DNA of 64,000 bases from Paractinoplanes deccanensis (GTDB lineage Bacteria > Actinomycetota > Actinomycetes > Mycobacteriales > Micromonosporaceae), in the NCBI RefSeq assembly GCF_016862115.1, contig NZ_BOMI01000077.1:1-64000 (forward strand). Reading direction: 5' to 3'. Below, one piece after another: positions 48,863-58,370 of this stretch; positions within the stretch are counted from its first letter, which is position 1; each line of letters opens with the position of its first letter. Made by a program: the position numbers and the translations under genes. The notes under the pieces are model-generated. The model was not told the origin of the DNA and ran no database searches. It saw only the letters and a list, made by a program, of their open reading frames with translations.

Positions 48863-49168
48863 TGGGCGACCTCCACGACCGAAGCCGTCGCCGGCGATTG
48901 ATCGTGGTCCGGGTCAGCTACTTCTTCGTCAGGATCGCAGGCTCGGCGACGGCCCCGACAGCACCTGAAGCGAACGGCGAGGCGCCCGCAAACGAAGTGC
49001 CACCGGCCTTCTCGGGTAGCGCTTGACGGGTTCACGCCGCCCACTGCCGTGCGGGGTGATCGGCGCCGTTCCGAACAGTGCGGATGCGGTCCGGCCAGTG
49101 TCCGGATGGTCAGCGGGCTGATCCACTCGGACGGGTCAGAACCGCAACCGATCCGAGGAGGCACCATC
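48863..49168. other. 306-bp divergent gap without recognised gene
   Basis: The gap lies between the leftward GAF gene and the rightward small secreted protein. Short frames here lack supporting homology. It should hold both promoters; no clear element was identified apart from the GAGGAGG ribosome-binding site at 49155-49161. Confidence 0.4.
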
Positions 49169-49567
49169 GTGTCCGTCCGCCGTCGTGTGTCAGCTGTGCT
49201 CGCCGCAGCCGTCGTCGCCGTGACCGTCGCGATCGCACCGGCTGGGGCCGCTCAGGCCGCCCAGAACAACAACGTCAGTGCCACAGTCCCGAACGACGGC
49301 GTCTGGTACAAGGGCCAGGTACTGCGCCACAAGACCGACACCAGCGTAATCAAGTTGAAGGTCCTGAACGGCACCAGCGGCTACCTGTGTGTCGAGTTCC
49401 GCAGGGCCGACAACGGCGCCACGATCGGCTCGCAGAGGTGCTGGAACGAGGGTGACACCTCCGCCTACATCATGGCGAACAGCTCGGGCCCGGTGAACTT
49501 CTACATCTGGTCCCGCAAGAGCACGAGCGGCACCGACAACTACTGGAGCGGTATCGCGTACTACTGA
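49169..49567 (+). CDS. Small secreted protein of unknown function
   Basis: This 132-residue protein has a clear signal peptide (VRRRVSAVLAAAVVAVTVAIAPAGAAQA). The mature part, of about 100 residues, is rich in Asn/Ser/Tyr, with two Cys (YLCVEF and RCW) that may form a disulfide, and ends in DNYWSGIAYY. No family is recognised; it looks like a compact beta-domain, perhaps a small binder or inhibitor. GTG 49169 has GAGGAGG 7 bases upstream. Its stop overlaps the convergent membrane-protein gene by 7 bases. Confidence 0.75.
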   Translation: MSVRRRVSAVLAAAVVAVTVAIAPAGAAQAAQNNNVSATVPNDGVWYKGQVLRHKTDTSVIKLKVLNGTSGYLCVEFRRADNGATIGSQRCWNEGDTSAYIMANSSGPVNFYIWSRKSTSGTDNYWSGIAYY

Positions 49568-50157
49568 GGGGTCGGTCTGGTCTGCGGTCCGGCGGGCCGC
49601 AGGCCACCCCTGCCGGAGCCGCGCTGCACGGACCAGCCGAGCGCCGCGAGCACGATCCAGATGGCCGTGGTCAGCACCGCCTCCCAGTCGCCACCGGGAT
49701 CGCGCAGGAACCCGAGCGCCTCCGGGAACGCCCGTGCGAGGCCGCTGAGTATCAGGGCCGCGCCGCCGAGGGCGCACACGACGGCCAGCGCGGTCGCATG
49801 GAATCGCTGTGTCACCAGTCCGCCGATGAAGCCGGTCGCCGCGACGAACAGCACGAGCAGCACCACGCTGCCGTCCTCGGGTTGCAGAAGCCCGAAGACC
49901 TTCGCGCCGATCACCGCGCCGGCGAGACCTCCGACGAAGAACAGGGCGGCGCGGAAGACCACGCGCGCCAGCACCAGGGCCACCACCGCGGCGGCCACGG
50001 CCACGATCAGCGCGGTGAGCAACGTGGCGCCGAACGGCTCCGTGATCAACCAGCCCACCGCGAAGCCCGAGCCGAACACGGCGAGGTTCAGCGAGCGGAC
50101 TCCCGCGAAACACAGCACCGCCCCGGCGATCAGCGCCCCGAGCCCACTCGTGTCCAT
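49561..50157 (-). CDS. DUF4203-like multispan membrane protein
   Basis: This 198-residue protein has about seven hydrophobic segments (LGALIAGAVLCFAGVRSL, AVGWLITEPFG, LLTALIVAVAAAVVALVLA, AALFFVGGLAGAVIGAKVF, VLLVLFVAATGFIGGLV, AVVCALGGAALIL, WIVLAALGW) and Gly-rich helices as in the DUF4203/TM7S3-like family. The function is unknown. ATG 50157 (GGGGGTG upstream) starts just before the first helix; the frame continues to 50295 but adds only a polar stretch. The 3' end overlaps the small secreted protein gene tail to tail. Confidence 0.75.
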   Translation of the reverse strand: MDTSGLGALIAGAVLCFAGVRSLNLAVFGSGFAVGWLITEPFGATLLTALIVAVAAAVVALVLARVVFRAALFFVGGLAGAVIGAKVFGLLQPEDGSVVLLVLFVAATGFIGGLVTQRFHATALAVVCALGGAALILSGLARAFPEALGFLRDPGGDWEAVLTTAIWIVLAALGWSVQRGSGRGGLRPAGPQTRPTPQ

Positions 50158-50373
50158 GGATGCACCCCCGAGACCAGGCTGCGGGCCGGGCAGGGCCACC
50201 GCCTCCCTCCCGCTGGGTGATTTCCTTTCCGCGTACGGCCGATCGCGCGCGCCGCGTCGGGCCGGCCGGCTCGGATTCGTCATCGGCCAGGCCATCGTCC
50301 CTGGTCACGACTACCCTCGACCTTGCTGAGTGGGGGACGCGTCGTTCACCGGCGTCGCGGAAAGGTCACCGTG

Positions 50374-52032
50374 ATGGGGATGCCGAGACCAGATTCCTGG
50401 GCACGCTATTCCTGGGCACGCGGTGGGCCGTACGCGTACATCGTTATCGCGGTGCTGACGGTGACCGGGTTGGCGGCGATGTCGGCCGCCGCGCCGCCGC
50501 AGGCGCTCACGTTCGGCATGCCGGCGATCGGCCCGGCGCTCGCTGCCGCCTCCGCCCGCCCTCCGGCCGTGCTGGCCGTCGGTGGTTACGCGTTCCTGGC
50601 CGGCTTCGCCGTCTCGACTTGGCAGGGTCTGCTCGGCTCCGCCGACCAGTTCGCGCGCCTGTTCCTGATCGTCTGCGCGACAGCGATCAGCTGGGTGATC
50701 GCTCGCAGCCTCCGAAGACTGCTCCGGGACACCGCCGCCGCGGCGCGGGAGCGCAAGATGCTGGCCGCCATCGCCGAGCAGTCCACCGACGCGATCATCA
50801 TGACGAGCATGGACGGCACCGTCATCTCGTGGAACCGGGGCGCCGAACTGCTCTACGGCTACACCGCCGAGGAGATCGTCGGCCACGGCTTCGGCAGGGT
50901 GATGCCCCCGGACCGCCAGGAGGCCGTCGAGCCGGCGCTCTCCGCCCTGGCGGCGGGCGAGCGGATCCGAGTGGACGAGGGCCGCCGGTTGTGCCGTGAC
51001 GGCACCGAGCGGTGGGTCTCGGTCACCGTCTCACCGATCCGCGACGAGCGCGGCGCCATCGTCGCCGCGGCGGCCACCGAACGCGACATCACCGACCAGA
51101 AACGACGCGAGGCCGAGGAGAGGATCGCCGCGGAGCGCTCCGCCCGCGCGGCCCGGCTGGAGAGCCTCGGCCAGCTCCGGGGAGCTGCTCAGCCGCAGCC
51201 TCGGCGCCACCATCCGGCTGGAGTGCCGCGCGCACCCGCACCCGTTGCCGGTCCGCGCCAACCGCGGTCGTCTCGACCAGATCCTGCTTAACCTGGTGAT
51301 CAACGCTCGGGATGCGATGCCCGGCGGCGGCGAGGTGGGGGCCGAGACGAGCGCCGCCGAGATCACGGCTGATCAGGGAATACCGGTATCACCCGGACAA
51401 TATGCTCGACTCATGGTCAGCGACACCGGCACCGGCATGACCGCCGAGGTGCGTGACCGCCTCTTCGAGCCGTTCTTCACCACGAAGCCCGCGGAACAGG
51501 GCACCGGCCTCGGCCTGGCAACCGTGTACGGCATCGTCAGCGACGCCGGCGGTCACATCGGCGTCGACTCGGCACCCGGCCGCGGCACGACCTTCGAGAT
51601 CCTGCTTCCTCTCGCCGCAGACCCGACAGGATCCGCGGCGACCACGGCGGCGAGCGGCGGGGCCAACCACGGCCACGGTGAGCGCGTGGCCGTCGTCGAG
51701 GACGACGACTACGTCCGCGACCTGGTCGTACGCATCCTCGCCGAGGACGGCTACCGCACCACCGCCCTGACCGAGGACGGCCTCGACGAGCCCGCCCTCG
51801 ACGACGTCGCCCTGCTCATCACCGACATCGTGCTGCGCGGCGAGCCCGGCCCCGTCGTGGCCGAGCGGTGCGGGCCCGGCATCCCGGCCTCGGGGCGCTC
51901 TTCATGTCCGGCTACAGCGACGCCGAGCTCCGCACGCGCTACGGGCTCGGCAGCGAGATCCCCATCGTGCAGAAGCCCTTCACCGCTGTGGAACTGCTGG
52001 CCGCGGTCGGGGAGGTCCTCGCACCGGCGTAG
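50374..52032 (+). pseudogene. Hybrid PAS histidine kinase/receiver gene, internally deleted and frameshifted
   Basis: From ATG 50374 (GGAAAGG upstream) the frame encodes several membrane helices (YIVIAVLTVTGLAAM and on). A PAS domain follows (AIAEQSTDAIIMTSMDGTVISWNRGAELLYGY to ERDITDQ), then LESLGQL. Relatives then continue AGGVAHDFNNLL with the phosphoacceptor His; here that segment is gone. The frame also shifts at about 51178, so GELLSRSLGATIRLE continues in another frame, with intact N, G1 and G2 boxes (LDQILLNLVINARDAM, VSDTGTGM, GTGLGLATVYGI). The receiver (VAVVEDDDYVRD) then loses one base near 51868; restoring one G gives ERVRARHPGLGALFMSGYS and a read to TAG 52030. It probably cannot autophosphorylate. 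Confidence 0.8.
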
Positions 52033-52191
52033 AGCGGGCGCGCGCGTTTCGGGACGAGACGCACCGCGACTGAGAACGCTCACTCCAGGTGAAACTGCAC
52101 GTATTCGGCACGATGGTCCATTTTGGTGCCTATTCTCCCTTTTGCTGGCTCCAGGCGGAGCGGCTGTCGCGATTTCTTGGGAGACGACAAA

Positions 52192-54978
52192 ATGGACCGT
52201 CCCGCACGGCAAATGCCGAGGCTGGCGATGACCCTGCTGCTCGGCACGGCGATAGTGGCCGCGCCCGCGGCACCGGTGGTCGCGGCGAAGGCCGCGACCA
52301 AGACCGTCGCCTACGTCACGGACCTCGGGCGCCGGCAGGTCAAGGTGATCGATACCGCTTCCCAGACGGTCACGGCCACCGTTCCGGTCGGCAATCAGCC
52401 GGTTGCCCTCACGGTCACGCCGGACGGTTCGAGCGTCTTCGTGGCGAACGGCGTCGGCGACACCGTGTCGCGGATCAACACCGCGACCAACACTGTGAGC
52501 GCGACCATCCCGGTGGACGATCCGCGGTACATCGCCGCCTCGCCGAACGGGTCGAAGGTCTTCACCTCCTCCGCCGACCCCAACTCGGTGGTGGCCATCG
52601 ACACCGCCACCAACGGCGTCGCCACGAAGCTGGTCGGCTCCGCCGTGCGCGACCTGGTGGTGAGCCCGGACGGTGGCACCCTCTACGTCGTCGACCGCAA
52701 CGACGCGAAGGTCCTGGTGATGCACCCCGGGACGCTCGCCGTGACCGACACGATCGCCGTGGGCGCGCTGCCGACGGCGATCGCCGTCTCGCCGAACGGG
52801 CGGTACCTCGCCGTCACCAGCAGCGACAACAGCGCCGTGACGGTGGTCGACACCACGACCGGGACGGTGGTCAAGACCATCACCGTCGACACTCCCCTCG
52901 ACGTGGCCTACACGTCCGACGGCAGCAGGCTCTACATCGCCGGCTACTACTCCGGTGTGACGATCGTCGACACCACGACGAACACGATCGTGGACACCAT
53001 CGCTCAGCCGCCGGGCACCGAGAGCCTCGCGTTCACCCCGGACAACACGCTGGTCTACCTGGCCAACTTCGCCACCCACTCGGTGTACGTGATCAACGTG
53101 GCGACCAAGGCCGTCGTGGCCACGCTGAGCGAGTTCTCCCTGCCGTACGCGGTCGCGGTCGCCACCGTGCCCGTGCCCCCGTCGGCCGACGTCGGCGTGA
53201 CGATCACCGACTCCGCCGACCCGGTCACCGCCGGCGAGGAGTTCACCTACACCGCCACGGTCACGAACAACGGCCCCGACGCGGCGTCCGGCGTCACGGC
53301 GACGGTTCGGCTCTCCGGCGCCGCCCACCAGATCAAGTCAGCCACCAGCACCCGGGGCACCTGCGCGGTCGCGGCGGACCGCGTCGACTGTGCCGTCGGC
53401 GCGCTGGCCGACGACGCATCGGCGACGATCACCGTCACGATCGATCCGGCGGACGGGGGAACGATCACCGCGAACGCCTCCGTCGACGCCACCGAGGCGG
53501 ACCCGGCCGCCACCAACGACAACGCCAACCAGAGCACCACGGTCGTCGCCTCGGCCGACCTCGGCGTGACGCTGGCCGACTCGCCGGACCCGGCCGCGCT
53601 CGGCGACACCTACACCTACACCGCCACGGTCGGCAACAAGGGCCCGAGCCGGGCGACCGGCGTGACCGGCAAGCTCGCCCTGTCCGGGGCGGCCCGCACC
53701 ATCCGCGGCGCCACCAGCACCCGCGGCGACTGCACGATCGCCGGCGCCGAGGTCACGTGCCCGATCGGCACCCTCGCCAAGGCGGCCACGGCGACGATCA
53801 CCGTCACCGTCGAGCCGCAGGCGGCGGGCACCATCATCGCGGCCGCGTCGGCCGACGCGGCCGAGCCCGACCCGGTAGCCGGCGACAACACCGCCACCGA
53901 GACCACCACGGTCACGGCGTCGGCCGACCTCGAGGTGACGCTCGCCGACTCGGCCGACCCGGTCGCCGTGGGCGACGAGTACACCTACACGGCCACGATC
54001 ACCAACAAGGGCCGCAACACGGCGACCGGCGTCACCGGCAAGGTGGTCCTCTCCGGCGCCGCTCGCGCCCTCCGATCCGCGACCAGCAGCCGCGGCGACT
54101 GCACCGTCACCGGCGCCGAGATCACCTGCCCGATCGGCGCACTCGAGAAGGATGCGAGCGCCACCATCACGGTCGCTCTGGAGCCGGAGGCCCCCGGCAC
54201 GATCACGGCGACCGCCTCGGCCGACGCCACCCAGGAGGATCCGGTGGCGGGCAACAACACCGCCACCGAGACCACCACGATCGCCGCGTCGGCCGACCTC
54301 GGCGTCACGCTGGTGGACTCCGCCGATCCGGCCGCGCTCGGCGACACCTACACCTACACCGCGACCGTCACCAACAAGGGACCGTCAGCGGCCACCGCCG
54401 TCGTCGCGAGGGTCGCTTTCTCCGGCGCCGGCCGCACCGTCCTGGCCGCCACCAGCAGCCAGGGCACGTGCGCGGTCGCCGCGGCCGAGGTCACCTGCGC
54501 CGTCGGCGACCTCGCGAAGGCCGGCACGGAGACGATCACCATCACCGTCGAGCCGCTGGCGGTCGGCACGGTCACCGCGGTCGCGACGGTCACCGCCGCC
54601 GAGCAGGATCCGGTCGCCGCCAACAACAGCGCCACCGCGACCACCGCTGTCGCCAACCCGCACCGCTGCACCATTCTCGGCACCGCCGCCGGCAACGTGC
54701 TCGCCGGCACCAGCGGCAACGACGTCATCTGCGCGTTCGGCGGCAACGACCTGATCAACGCCGGCGCGGGCAACGACATCGTCTACGCCGGTTCCGGCAA
54801 CGACTCGGTCTACGCCGCCGACGGCAACGACACGGTCCACGGCGGCGACGGCAACGACGCCGTCAACGGCGAGAACGGCACCGACACGATCGACGGCGGA
54901 CCCGGCACCGACACCGCCAACGGCGGCGCCGGCACCGACACCTGCACCAACGTCGAGACCAGGATCAGCTGCCCGTAG
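52192..54978 (+). CDS. Secreted YVTN beta-propeller / DUF11 / RTX-like repeat protein
   Basis: The 928-residue protein has a signal peptide (RLAMTLLLGTAIVAAPAAPVVA). A YVTN-type seven-bladed beta-propeller follows (TVAYVTDLGRRQVKVIDTASQTV to about residue 335). Then come four tandem DUF11 domains of about 122 residues each (SADLGVTLADSPDPAALGDTYTYTATVGNKGPS and variants). The end is about eight glycine/aspartate RTX-like nonapeptides (FGGNDLINAGAGNDIVYAGSGND) and a final CTNVETRISC. RTX repeats usually bind calcium and help folding outside the cell. It is likely a surface or released adhesin-like protein. ATG 52192 has GGGAG 8 bases upstream. It follows the decayed kinase gene by about 160 bp. 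Confidence 0.87.
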   Translation: MDRPARQMPRLAMTLLLGTAIVAAPAAPVVAAKAATKTVAYVTDLGRRQVKVIDTASQTVTATVPVGNQPVALTVTPDGSSVFVANGVGDTVSRINTATNTVSATIPVDDPRYIAASPNGSKVFTSSADPNSVVAIDTATNGVATKLVGSAVRDLVVSPDGGTLYVVDRNDAKVLVMHPGTLAVTDTIAVGALPTAIAVSPNGRYLAVTSSDNSAVTVVDTTTGTVVKTITVDTPLDVAYTSDGSRLYIAGYYSGVTIVDTTTNTIVDTIAQPPGTESLAFTPDNTLVYLANFATHSVYVINVATKAVVATLSEFSLPYAVAVATVPVPPSADVGVTITDSADPVTAGEEFTYTATVTNNGPDAASGVTATVRLSGAAHQIKSATSTRGTCAVAADRVDCAVGALADDASATITVTIDPADGGTITANASVDATEADPAATNDNANQSTTVVASADLGVTLADSPDPAALGDTYTYTATVGNKGPSRATGVTGKLALSGAARTIRGATSTRGDCTIAGAEVTCPIGTLAKAATATITVTVEPQAAGTIIAAASADAAEPDPVAGDNTATETTTVTASADLEVTLADSADPVAVGDEYTYTATITNKGRNTATGVTGKVVLSGAARALRSATSSRGDCTVTGAEITCPIGALEKDASATITVALEPEAPGTITATASADATQEDPVAGNNTATETTTIAASADLGVTLVDSADPAALGDTYTYTATVTNKGPSAATAVVARVAFSGAGRTVLAATSSQGTCAVAAAEVTCAVGDLAKAGTETITITVEPLAVGTVTAVATVTAAEQDPVAANNSATATTAVANPHRCTILGTAAGNVLAGTSGNDVICAFGGNDLINAGAGNDIVYAGSGNDSVYAADGNDTVHGGDGNDAVNGENGTDTIDGGPGTDTANGGAGTDTCTNVETRISCP
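53188..54658 (+). repeat. Four tandem ~366-bp repeats encoding DUF11 domains
   Basis: Copies begin near 53188, 53551, 53920 and 54289 (spacing 363-369 bp), each opening with TCGGCCGACSTCGNSGTSAC-type sequence. Copies 2-4 are closer to each other than to copy 1, which suggests stepwise expansion. Confidence 0.75.
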
Positions 54979-54989
54979 GGGCGCACCGA

Positions 54990-55032
54990 GCCGGACCGCG
55001 CGACGCCCGCACCAGCGATCGCGCGGTCCGGC
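54990..55032. terminator. Bidirectional hairpin terminator
   Basis: A perfect 13-bp stem GCCGGACCGCGCG / CGCGCGGTCCGGC with a 17-base loop sits between the convergent genes ending at 54978 and 55039. Confidence 0.85.
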
Positions 55033-55038
55033 CGCTTG

Positions 55039-56808
55039 TCACACCGGTATCTCGCCGGTCTCCGCGAGGTGCTCGGCGACGTCGATCAGTTTGCGGTTGA
55101 GCCGCTGGGAGACGTCGCGCAGCTGGTCGAAGGCTTCGCCGGCGGAGAGGCGCCGGCGCTCCATCAGGATCCCCTTGGCCTGCCCGATGACGTCGCGGGT
55201 GCTCAGCCCGCGATGCAACGCGGCCTCTCGGCGGTCGACCTCCTCCTGCCGCCGTGCCGCGGCGACGGCAACCGCCAGGTATGCGGCCAGGATGCACCCG
55301 AAGTCGTGGTCGTCGTCGCTGAACGCGTCGGGTGTCGTCGCGTAGAGCGTGAAGGTGCCGAGCGCCGACCATTGGGCCGTCCGATTGACGTACAGCCCGA
55401 GGCACAGGGCGCTGCGCAGGCCCAACTCGGCGGCGGTGGCGGCCACGACCGGCCAGCGCTGCGCGGCGGCCAGGTCCGGCACATAGACCGGGTCCTCGCC
55501 GTACAGCGCCTCGGGTGCCGGGCCGATGCCGGTCGCGAATTGGATCTCGTCGAGCTCGGCGGCGTCCGCGCCGCTGGTCACGGCGTGGACCACGCGGCCA
55601 CGCTCGACCAGCGTGACGCTCGCGCAGTCGCAGCCCGCGACCGCTTCCACGGTGAACTTGAGCACCCGCGTGAGCGCGGCGGGCAGGTCGTCGTTGTCGA
55701 ACAACTGGCGGGCCAGCGGCGCGAAGCTGGCCAACAGCATCGGCCCGTACTCCTGCGGGCCCCACACCCCGGCCGCCCTGATCCGACCGCGCGCCACGGC
55801 GCGCCGGTCCGCATCTTCCCGTGCGGCCGGCGGCTGGGGGCCGGCCGGGTTACGCCGGTCCATGCGCTCTTCCTGGTGCAACATGTCGCGTTCACGTTCG
55901 TCGGCCAGCCGCTCGCGCAGCTCGGCGGTCTGCTCGCGCATGTCGGCGATGTGGTCGCGTTCGCCGGCCAGGACGTCACGTTGCGCGGCGACGAAGTCAC
56001 GCCGATCGGCCGCCCACGCGGCCTCCTCGCCATCGGCGATCGTCGCGTCCCGGTCGGCTGTCGCGGCTCTGTCGGCGCCGGCGAGACGCAGGGCGGCACG
56101 AGCCCTGGCCCGCGCGACGGCCTGCCGCGTGCGTTCCAGATCCGCTTCCGCCCGCCGCACCGCGGCCTCTGCCCTGCGCACGGCCGCCTCGGCCGCATCC
56201 GCCCCCTCGACGTCCGCACGGGCGCCGGCCCTGACCTCGGACCTGCGCCTGGCCAGCGCCAGTTCCTGCCGATCGGCCGTACGATCACGTTCGTCGGCAA
56301 GAGCCTCCCGCTCATCGGCCAGCCGTTCCCGCTCGTCCGCCAGCCGCTCCCGCTCATCGGCGTCGGACTCCCACAGGTCAGCGCGCCGCTTGCGCTCGCC
56401 CGGCGACACCGCGTCGCGCGCCGCGCCCTGTCCCTCAGCATCAGTCACCGGGGCACCCCCTACACCGTGGCGGGCCTCCTCCCGGCCCGCCAGCTTGGGC
56501 AACAGCCCGAGTATCTCGAAAACCTTCTTCGGTGTGCCGTGCAGCCCTTCGACCCGGAACTGCCGGCCACGAGAGGCCGCGGTGGCATGAACGGTCAGGA
56601 CCACGCCGACGCCGCCGGCGTCGATGAACGTCAGCTCGGACATGTCCAGCACGAACGTGGCAGCGGTGCTGGACACGGCGGCGCTCATCAGCTTCTGCCG
56701 CAGCTCCGGGGCCGCGTCGCGGTCGAGCTCGCCGGTCAGCGAGATCACGTCGGAGTCGCCCTCGCGGCGCCGCGACCAGCCGCAATCAGGCTCAGAGAAC
56801 TTGGACAC
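55039..56808 (-). CDS. STAS - coiled coil - GAF - ANTAR regulator
   Basis: This 589-residue soluble protein joins four parts. The first is a STAS domain (about 15-110: DVISLTGELDRDAAPELRQKL, VLDMSELTFIDAGGVGVV, with Asp-Ala where anti-anti-sigma factors have Asp-Ser). A long Glu/Arg coiled coil follows (about 140-330: ERERLADERERLADE). Then comes a GAF domain (about 365-515) and a C-terminal ANTAR domain (about 520-580: VDRREAALHRGLSTRDVIGQAKGILMERRRLSAGEAFDQL). ANTAR domains bind paired RNA hairpins as antiterminators. GTG 56808 (AGGAGA upstream) is preferred over 56895. Linking STAS partner-switching with RNA-binding ANTAR is unusual. The STAS residue replacing the usual phospho-Ser is Ala, so phosphorylation control may be lost. 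Confidence 0.85.
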   Translation of the reverse strand: MSKFSEPDCGWSRRREGDSDVISLTGELDRDAAPELRQKLMSAAVSSTAATFVLDMSELTFIDAGGVGVVLTVHATAASRGRQFRVEGLHGTPKKVFEILGLLPKLAGREEARHGVGGAPVTDAEGQGAARDAVSPGERKRRADLWESDADERERLADERERLADEREALADERDRTADRQELALARRRSEVRAGARADVEGADAAEAAVRRAEAAVRRAEADLERTRQAVARARARAALRLAGADRAATADRDATIADGEEAAWAADRRDFVAAQRDVLAGERDHIADMREQTAELRERLADERERDMLHQEERMDRRNPAGPQPPAAREDADRRAVARGRIRAAGVWGPQEYGPMLLASFAPLARQLFDNDDLPAALTRVLKFTVEAVAGCDCASVTLVERGRVVHAVTSGADAAELDEIQFATGIGPAPEALYGEDPVYVPDLAAAQRWPVVAATAAELGLRSALCLGLYVNRTAQWSALGTFTLYATTPDAFSDDDHDFGCILAAYLAVAVAAARRQEEVDRREAALHRGLSTRDVIGQAKGILMERRRLSAGEAFDQLRDVSQRLNRKLIDVAEHLAETGEIPV

Positions 56809-57011
56809 CAGCCATCTCCTCGCGATTCGTCTGCGCGAAGTGCCGGCTGGGTCATCAACCTCCCCCATTCTCATCCCGCGGGAAGGTCTCGACAACCTTT
56901 CGGCAGCCGATGCGGCACACGTCCGGGTGACTGCGAACCCTCCGCCACGCTAGTGACTCAGGTCACAGCGCCGGCGGCACCGCAGGCGATCACACTGTCG
57001 TCTTGCTGGGT

Positions 57012-57563
57012 GTGAGAAGGAGCCTGAACGCGGCCGACGAGGACGAGCTCGTCCGTCGCACCGCCGCGGGAGACCGGCGCGCCTTCGACGAGCTGTACCG
57101 GCGGACGTCGCCGTGGCTGCTCACCCGGTTGCGCCGCCGGTGTGCCGACGACGACGTCGTCGCGGACGTGATGCAGGAGACCTACCTGGCGGTCTGGCGG
57201 GCCGCGGGCAGCTTCGCCGGCCGGGCCACCTCGGGCAGCGCGGTCGGCTGGCTGTGGACGATCGCCGCGCACCGCCTGGTCGACGCGTTCCGCCGGCGGG
57301 CCCGGCAGAGCCAGATGCCGGCCGTGCCGCTCGCCGAGACGGTCGCCCCGGCCGCCGAGGACGAGGTGCTGGCGGGCTGGGTCGGCCACGAGTTGGAGCA
57401 GGCGCTGCTCGAGCTGCCGCCCGAGGCCCGTGAGGTCCTGCGCGCCATGGTGCTCGACGGATTCTCGGTGCGCGAGACGTCCGTCCTGCTCGGCGTGCCC
57501 GAGAACACCGTGAAGTCCCGGGCCCGGCGGGCCCGGATCGCCCTGCGGGAGGCACTCTCGTGA
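57012..57563 (+). CDS. ECF RNA polymerase sigma factor
   Basis: This ~183-residue sigma-70 factor has region 2 (DRRAFDELYRRTSPWLLTRLRRRCADDDVVADVMQETYLAVWRAA) and region 4 (LLELPPEAREVLRAMVLDGFSVRETSVLLGVPENTVKSRARRARI). It should direct RNA polymerase to stress-type promoters. GTG 57012 or TTG 57003 could start it; the ribosome-binding site is not obvious. Its stop overlaps the GTG of the zinc-finger protein gene (GTGA). It is the first gene of a five-gene run that also encodes its likely anti-sigma factor and an ABC transporter. Confidence 0.88.
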   Translation: MRRSLNAADEDELVRRTAAGDRRAFDELYRRTSPWLLTRLRRRCADDDVVADVMQETYLAVWRAAGSFAGRATSGSAVGWLWTIAAHRLVDAFRRRARQSQMPAVPLAETVAPAAEDEVLAGWVGHELEQALLELPPEAREVLRAMVLDGFSVRETSVLLGVPENTVKSRARRARIALREALS

Positions 57564-58360
57564 CCACTCATCCCAGCCTTGCCGTGATCGCTCGTTACGC
57601 CGACCGGGCGGCCGACCTCGACGAGGTCACCATGTGGTCGGTCGAGGTGCACCTGGAGAGCTGCGCCGACTGCCGGTCGCTGATGGCCGGCTACGCCACC
57701 GACGACACCCGGGTGCTGCTCGACCGGATCGCCGCCGGTGTCGACCAGGGGATCGCCGCCGGACCGGCACCCGCCCCGCGGCGGCGCTGGGCGGCGGCCC
57801 GCCACCGCTGGCTGGTCTGGCACCTGGTGCCGTGGCTCACCATGACGGTGGCGCTGCTGGGCTGCGCGGTCCTGCTCCAGGCGGCGAAGCCGGCCTTCCC
57901 GTCGCTGGTGGCCCTGCTGGCGCCGGTGGCGCCGCTGCCCGGGGTGGCGATGGCGTGGAGCCGCCGGAACGACCCGGCCTGGGAGCTGATCGCCGGCACG
58001 CCGCGGGCCGGGCTGGCCATGCTGTTGCGGCGGACGGCCGCGGTGCTGGCGGTGGTCGTGCCGGCGCTCGCGCTGGCCAGCACCCGCACCGGCGTCTCGC
58101 TGGCCGTGACGCTGCTGCCCTGCCTGGCCTTCACCGCCGCCACGATCGCGCTCGGGGCATACGCCGGGGTGCACCGCGCCGCCGCCGGCCTCGGCGCCGC
58201 CTGGACGCTGGCCGTGATCGTGCCGGCCGCGCTCACCGCCGACCTGCCGGTGGTGCTGCGGCCGGGCAGCGCCCTCGGGTGGGCGCTGCTCACCCTCGCC
58301 CTGGGCGGCTTCGCCGCGACCCGGGCCGCAAGCTTCCGCCGGCTTTCCAGCCGCAACTGA
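57560..58360 (+). CDS. Zinc-finger (zf-HC2-type) membrane anti-sigma-like protein
   Basis: The 266-residue protein has an N-terminal HLESCADC motif (H-x3-C-x2-C, residues about 32-39), as in zinc-binding anti-sigma domains. About six hydrophobic segments follow from residue 88 (VPWLTMTVALLGCAVLLQ, LVALLAPVAPLPGVAMAW, AVLAVVVPALALAS, LAVTLLPCLAFTAATIALGA, TLAVIVPAALTADL). It probably holds the upstream sigma factor at the membrane until a signal arrives. The GTG at 57560 overlaps the sigma stop by 4 bases. The multi-helix outer part may couple to the adjacent ABC transporter genes. Confidence 0.82.
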   Translation: MTTHPSLAVIARYADRAADLDEVTMWSVEVHLESCADCRSLMAGYATDDTRVLLDRIAAGVDQGIAAGPAPAPRRRWAAARHRWLVWHLVPWLTMTVALLGCAVLLQAAKPAFPSLVALLAPVAPLPGVAMAWSRRNDPAWELIAGTPRAGLAMLLRRTAAVLAVVVPALALASTRTGVSLAVTLLPCLAFTAATIALGAYAGVHRAAAGLGAAWTLAVIVPAALTADLPVVLRPGSALGWALLTLALGGFAATRAASFRRLSSRN

Positions 58361-58370
58361 GAGGACCGAC

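Noticed and set aside
52033..52191. Riboswitch in the AT-richer leader of the YVTN/RTX gene
   Set aside because: No conserved riboswitch motif could be aligned by eye; it is only a probable promoter region.
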